From: Hevea brasiliensis
Taxonomy: Eukaryota > Streptophyta > Magnoliopsida > Malpighiales > Euphorbiaceae
Assembly: GCF_030052815.1 (NCBI RefSeq)
Contig: NC_079500.1
Span: 2,443,344 to 2,507,343, forward strand
Direction: 5' to 3'
Length of the DNA: 64,000 bases
The notes below the pieces were generated by a model that worked only from the letters and a program-made list of their open reading frames with translations, was not told the DNA's origin and made no database searches. The translations under genes were made by a program, and so were the position numbers. Below, in pieces: positions 58,311-64,000 of the stretch. Position 1 is the stretch's first letter, and each line of letters opens with the position of its first letter.

Positions 58311-58513
58311 TGTCACACCCCGGCTTAGTGGGCCCCAGCTCAAGCCCCTCTAGTGAGCCTTCTTGCCAGCGTACCCTTCTAGAGGCCGGGCCTGCAACTC
58401 AAATCAGTACTGTCCGCTTTGGTGGAGTTAATCCCTTGGCCCTGCAAAGCTAGGATTCGAACCCATATCACCTCACGGTTTTACTCGCCTCTTACCAATT
58501 GAGCTGAGCCCTT
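58311..58513 (-). mobile_element. tRNA-headed repeat (SINE- or TRIM-LTR-like)
   Basis: On the minus strand there is a Pol III A-box-like CAGCTCAATTGG (58495-58506) and a perfect B box GGTTCGAATCC (58453-58463), about 31 bp apart as in tRNA-derived promoters. The rest contains AAAACCGTGAGG and AAAGCGGACAGTACT (58406-58420) and ends GGGGTGTGACA at the left edge, features shared with TRIM LTRs at 6171 and 10438. It abuts copia pol at 58514 without a visible target duplication. Confidence 0.6.
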
Positions 58514-61075
58514 GTCCAACTTGTGAATCTTGCCTTCAAGGCAAAATGACTAGATCACCCTTTGTTGGACAAGGGCTAAGAGCTGAAAATATTTTGGAAC
58601 TAATACATAGTGATGTATGTGGTCCGTTTAAAGAAATGGCTAGAGGGGGCTTTCATTATTTTATTACCTTTACTGATGATAAATCAAGGTTTGGGTATTT
58701 GTATTTGATGAAATACAAACATGAATCCTTTGAAAAGTTTAAGGAATTTAAATCTGAAGTAGAAAATCAAACAGGAAAAAGTATTAAAGCTCTTCGATCA
58801 GATCGTGGAGGTGAATATTTGAGTACTGAATTTGATGAATACTTGAGAGAGCATGGCATTGTTTCTCAGCTGACTCCTCCAGGAACGCCACAGCTGAATG
58901 GTGTATCTGAAAGGAGAAATCGTACCTATTGGATATGGTACGTAGTATGATGAGCTATACTGATATGCCAATCTCCTTTGGGGATTTGCATTAGAATCAC
59001 TTTATATATTCTGAATAGGATTCCATCAAAATCGCTTTCTTCCACACCTTATGAGATATGGCATGGAAGAAAACCAAGTCTTAAGCATGTTAAGATTTGG
59101 GGTTGTCCAATTATATCAAAAGTCAACACCGATAAATTGGAGACCAGATCGTAAGAGGTCGATTTGTTGGATATCCAAAAGATAGTTTTGGATATTATTT
59201 TTATTTGCCTACTTCACAAAAGGCTGTGATAAGTAGAGATGCCACATTTCTTGAACAACAGTTTGTTCAAGAAGGAGGCAAAGGAAGGCAAATAGAGTTA
59301 GAATTGGAGAATTCTGACCAACCAATGCATCAGATGGATATAGATCCATCTAGTCAACCTATACCCATTGATGAAACATCTACAGCTGTTCCTCGTAGAA
59401 CAACCAGGGTATCTCACCCACCAGTGAGATATGGTTTTCTTCATGAAGAAGAACAAGAGTTGTCTACTCATGAAGAAGTAGATCATGGAGATGATCCACT
59501 TACCTATGAAGAAGCTATATCAGATATAGACTCTTCAAAATGGATTGATGCTATGAAATCCGAGATTGATTCCATGTATAAGAATCAAGTTTGGGATCTT
59601 GTTGACCCACCTGAAGGTATTGTACCTATAGGGAACAAATGGGTTTTCAAGAAGAAAATTGGTTCTGATGGAAAGGTAGAGACCTATATGGCAAGGCTAG
59701 TAGCGAAAGGGTTTCGCCAAAGGCAAGGAATAGACTATGAGGAGACTTTCTCGCCTGTTGCCATGCTTAAATCAATTAGGATTTTATTAGCAATAGCTAC
59801 ATACTATGATTATGAGATTTGGCAGATGGATGTCAAAACAGCCTTTCTCAATGGATACATTGAAGAAAACATTTTCATGGAACAACCTAGGGGATTTGAA
59901 TCCCAAGATGGTTCCAAGGTATGCAAGCTAAAGCGATCCATTTATGGGTTGAAACAAGCTTCGAGGAGTTGGAACATCCGTTTTGATGAAGCCATTAAAT
60001 CTTTTGGTTTTATAAAAATGAGGATGAGCCATGTGTATATAAGAAGGTTAGTGACAAAGCTATCACTTTCCTTGTCTTATATGTGGATGACATATCGTTG
60101 ATGGGTAATGATACGGTATGTTGACAACTATAAAGGTATGGTTGTCAAATACATTCTCCATGAAAGACTTAGGGGAGGCAACCTATATTCTTGGGATTCG
60201 CATCTATAGAGATAGAGCGAAAAGAATAATTGGTTTATCCCAAAGTCTATACTTGGAAAAGGTGTTAAAGAGGTTTAACATGCTTGATTCCAAGAGAGGA
60301 TTGTTACCAGTGAGACATGGTATCCACCTTTCTAAAGAGATGTCTCCAAAGACACCTGAAGAAAGAGATAAGATGGCCAGGATTCCATATGCTTCGGCTA
60401 TTGGAAGTTTAATGTATGCAATGTTGTGTACTAGGCCCGATATCGCATATGCTGTTAGTTTGACTAGCAGGTATCAATCCAATCCAGTTTGGAACATCGA
60501 TAGTCACAAGAATTTCCTTTAGTACTTGAGAAGAAATAATGATTTATTCTTGATTTATGGAGGTTGAGACTTGCAATTGATTTGTTATATTGATTCTGAT
60601 TTCCAATAAGATTTCGATTATAGAAAGTCTACCTCTGGATATGTGTTCATTTGTAATGGAGGTGCGATCGGTTGGAAGAGTTCCAAACAGAGCACGCATC
60701 GCAGATTCCACTATCGAGGCCGAGTATATTGTTGCATCGATGTTGCAAAGGAAGTCGCTTTGGATAAAGAAGTTCGTGATGTAACTTACAGAGTTCCTTC
60801 CATTGAGTCGTAGCTCCATTACATTGTGACAACAATGGAGCAGTCATACAGGCTAAGGAACCAAGGTCTCACCAAAAATCCAAACACATAGAAAGGCGCT
60901 ACCACATTATCAGAGAAATAGTTGGGTGAGGCGATGTAGCCATGCAGAAAATAGCATCAGCTGAAAATCCAGCTGATCCATTCACTAAGCCTATGTCACA
61001 GACTCAGTTAGACCGACATCTTGAGAAGATAGGTCTAAGATATTGTAATGAATGGCTCTAGTGCTAGTGGGAGAT
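58514..61075 (+). pseudogene. Ty1/copia pol, 5'-truncated and frameshifted
   Basis: Begins inside the integrase zinc finger (PTCESCLQGKMT), then the integrase core: IHSDVCGPF, ITFTDDKSRFGYLYLMKY, LRSDRGGEYLS and GTPQLNGVSERRNRT (DDE residues), frameshift near 58920. RT lies at 59530-60110: WVFKKKIGSDGKVE, DVKTAFLNGYIEE, YGLKQASRSWN; a shift just before the YVDD box (near 60020-60080). Connection and RNase H at 60118-60780, with RPDIAYAVSLTSRY and KSTSGYVFICNGGA split over frames, ends SQTQLDRHLEKIGLRY near 61040. Gag and protease are absent. At least five frame breaks rule out function. The polypurine tract AGTGGGAGA lies at 61066-61074, just before the LTR. Confidence 0.9.
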
Positions 61076-63180
61076 TGTTAGTAGTATGCCCTAGAGCATA
61101 TCATTTAGTATGTATCTTGTACATATTTTTAATAATAAAAGGCATTTCCACTTTTCCGTTTACATAATATATTTATGTGTAATAGAAAAGGTCCATTGAT
61201 ATTTTGTTAGAAATATTATTCTTAAGTTGTTAAGAATATGAGTGACAATATTTCTAGCACAAAGTATCATAAATAGGTTCACAATCAAGGATACTTCATA
61301 ATAAGGACATGACTTATCCAGAAAGATTGTATTCTTGTTTGTTCCTAAGTTATTTATATGAGATATAAATAAGATGGAATGGTGAGTCTCATGCCATATG
61401 ACAAACATGATAGGCACTTATAAATGATAAGTAGGCCGAACCAGTGACACTTATGACAAGCACATGGAGTTTACTCTTGTCAATGTTTTGTCATAAATCA
61501 TATCAGTGCATATAATCTTTAGACACGAGATAGCACAGCTTATCTTGTATATAGGTAGTTTGAGTTTGATATCGCTTTCATACTTGTACTATGTATGGGT
61601 ATATGGGCATGTGTTGGCTCCTGCTAGTTATATATGGAGGTAGGTGTTGATCAAGATGGAATCTGCCTCTAAGTAAATAGAGTTAAAATCTTATGTTCAT
61701 TTAATTGTTCTTGATGTTTCAAGTTCTGCCAAGACAGATAGATTTATTCAGAAAAGAGTTTCTGATGAGAAAAATCTTTTAATCAAGAACTGGAATTAAA
61801 AGAGAACATAATATTCATAGCAAATGGAGTTTGACATAAACCATGACTCCAGCTTGAGTTGGGATTTTGTAACAGAGAGATTTTAGTGCATGGTAACATA
61901 TGATTATAGGTTCATTTAAGGTAAACCTTATTACTAATTGGGTGGCCATGGCATGCTATGCTAGGTGTTAACCATGGTCTATGAGGTTCATAAAATGATT
62001 TAGAGAAATCATTTATGGCAAGAAAGAGTTCTGATGATATTAAGAGTTGATATCATGTCTCATTGCCAATTAGTGATGAGCCTAGTAAGTCACACACATA
62101 CACAAGTTATCACCTATTTAAATATGATTTAATTAATTAATTAAAGAGTTTAATTGATTAATTAAATAGATTTGGTTTGCAATTAAATTGCAAAGTCCCT
62201 AGCATGACTTGAAACCAAATCTAGATTATTGGATGTGTAGTATAAATTAAATTTATATTTAAAGTGTTTAAATATGAATTTAATTGATGAGAAATTAATT
62301 AATAGAGATTAATTAATTAATTTATATTTGATATAAATTAATTAGAAGAAGAAAATAATTATTTTGGGTTAAGAACTCAAAATTAAGACACAGGGGCATT
62401 TTGGTCATTTCACAGTGTGACACGTGGCACCATGAGATGGTGACACATGGCATAACACATAAGCTTGCCAAATGTTTTTTAATCATGTAAGATGATTACA
62501 ATCAAGATTAAATATAGGTTTGACACTTGGCACAATGTGATTGGGTCACTTAAACCTAGAGCTAATCAAAAGGTGACATGTGGCTAGGGTTTAGTGTGTT
62601 AACCTAGCTATTTAAGTGTGGTTATGAAAAGAAAACATAACCAGCAGCCTCTCCTCTCAATTGTCACGCCACTTTGAGCCTCTCCAACTATTTCTCTTCA
62701 TCTCTCATCAATTCAAAGAGATTAGCCATCAATCTCTTGAATTAAGAACACTAGAAATTGTTTCTAGTGTCCTGTTTACATCTCTAATCTCTTAAAAGGC
62801 AGAACTTGAATTTCTAATTAATAGAAAAGGCTTTAGAAGCTGTTCAAGGGCTGTCATAGGTGTTCTTGGTGTGGACAAGCTAGAGGGACAACATCTGGTG
62901 TCCTGAAGACGAATCTCAAAGGCGTAGACACGCTACAACACATCAAGAGGTTAGTGTAATCGTTCTTGATTTAATCTAGGGTTCTAAAATTAATCTGATT
63001 AATTTTTAAAATCTTAAATGGCAAATACAGATCCAAAAACATATTAAAAGAGTTTTAATATGTTGTTTATCATTGAAATCAAATAGATAAAAATAAATTT
63101 TGCATGATGCATGTGACCCTAGGTGAAAATTTTTGAATTCAATGGTATAAACTTGTGTTTTTCACGCTTCCGTTCCATCA
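61076..63180 (+). repeat. Copia LTR, 2.1 kb
   Basis: Starts TGTTAGTAGTATGCCC right after the polypurine tract and ends TTCCGTTCCATCA (TG...CA), followed by ATTGGTATCA, the start of a primer-binding site. A candidate TATA (TATTTAAG, about 62609) precedes a pyrimidine-rich leader. It contains AT-rich palindromes of ATTAATTAATTAA (62130-62160 and 62300-62330). Confidence 0.85.
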
Positions 63181-63190
63181 ATTGGTATCA
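63181..63190 (+). other. Primer-binding-site stub after the copia LTR
   Basis: ATTGGTATCA is the first part of the usual TGGTATCAGAGC site and is cut at the join with block DNA (TTTGATCAACG, equal to 26189 onward). This means the LTR was once followed by another internal region. Confidence 0.75.
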
Positions 63191-64000
63191 TTTGATCAAC
63201 GCCTGGACACAATTAAAGAAGCACATCAAATTGCTTCTTTTTTCACATTTCCCAAATTTAGTAAGAAAGCACTAGCTCCAAACTTCTACTTATCATACAT
63301 GTAAATCGTATGATCAGGTCATCACTCCTCTCCATTTTCCAGCTGTTAGCATGTGCAATGACAACAGGAGTATTAAACTATCAAAATTATAACTCCTAGG
63401 AGGAGAAGATATGCAAAATAATTAGAAAAAAAATCATTAAATTCACTTTCATATAATGACAAGTAATGGACTTTTAAAGATAGCAATGTGTAAAATTGGC
63501 TATCTAGTCTGGTAAAGACATCAAGTTATTACACCTATGATGAATATTGAGAGGGACCACAATGCGCTTCCCTTATGGGAGAGACAACAGTACTACTAGT
63601 TTGATGAGGGTCAATAAGCTTGCAAAAGAGAATAAAATGCTTTAATTTCTTCTTTTAGAGAGAAAATAATGAAAAAAAATATGAAACTTCTATCTAGTTA
63701 GGGATCATAAGAAGAACACCTGAATAGATGAACGTTTTCTATATTGATCCTCTCTATCATCCATTAAAGTCGTATGCGTGAGACAATACCTTTAACATCT
63801 TTATCCTTGTTGGGTATTACAGCAGTGAGTATCTCATTTTGAAAAGGAAGAAATCACACCATAAATGGAAGAAAGACAGAGGGAAAATGAAGGGTCAAAG
63901 AGTGACAAAAACTTTTGAGATCTATCCATCCATTCCCCTATAATTAATAAGACTAAGAGTAGTAAGAGCTTAAGGTTACAACTAACTAGAAGATGTTCCT
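63191..64000. other. Low-copy block, copy 2, after the insertion
   Basis: Equivalent of 26189-27000, with few differences (for example CTTATGGGAG for CTTCTAGGAG near 63571). No gene is seen. Confidence 0.6.

Larger units (their letters stand above)
48686..64000. repeat. Low-copy block, copy 2 of the ~32.2-kb direct repeat
   Basis: Matches 16481-26093 (as 48686-58313) and 26189-27000 (as 63191-64000). The 95 bp at 26094-26188 are replaced by 4877 bp of retroelement DNA. It continues beyond the window. Confidence 0.95.

Overview
This window looks like nuclear DNA of a eudicot plant. It is AT-rich, has plant-type LTR retrotransposons primed by initiator-Met tRNA (TGGTATCAGAGC), TRIM elements, LINE remnants, and an intron-containing NAC transcription factor gene. 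I could not fix the species. Nearly all of it is mobile-element sequence around one short low-copy segment that occurs twice.

Layout. (1) 1-9968: 3' part of an Athila-lineage Ty3/gypsy element on the + strand. It holds broken RT/RNase H/integrase, a 73-bp minisatellite, a broken Athila ORF-1, a complete 533-bp TRIM (6171-6703) with TSD, and the 3' LTR (8336-9968). It is inserted inside an LTR of the next family. (2) 9969-16480 and 27477-48685: tandem arrays of a minus-strand non-autonomous LTR retrotransposon with ~4.1-kb LTRs and only ~1.46 kb of internal DNA (PBS, a gag lacking a visible capsid domain, a protease stub, PPT). LTRs and internal regions alternate with a period of about 5.55 kb: LTR-a (partial), int, LTR-b, then after a low-copy block, partial int, LTR-c, int, LTR-d, int, LTR-e, int, LTR-f. 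(3) 16481-27179 and 48686-64000: the low-copy block, present twice about 32.2 kb apart at near identity. It carries LINE ORF1 remnants, a NAC gene, a truncated cation/H+ antiporter-like gene and the 5' exons of a FRA10AC1-like gene. (4) 58311-63190, second block only: a composite of a tRNA-headed repeat, a 5'-truncated Ty1/copia pol, a 2.1-kb LTR and a PBS stub. It replaces 95 bp of the first block.

The only genes with intact reading frames across predicted exons are the two NAC copies (359 and 367 aa). The rest of the coding potential is transposon-derived or truncated. The main architectural story is LTR-mediated expansion: array units share private variants two units apart, and both low-copy blocks begin exactly at an LTR edge. 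A true tandem duplication and a falsely tandem haplotype assembly both fit the 32-kb repeat. Much of the copy-to-copy disagreement in the 4.1-kb LTR family clusters at CAG/CTG sites, which may reflect consensus error at methylated cytosines rather than biology.
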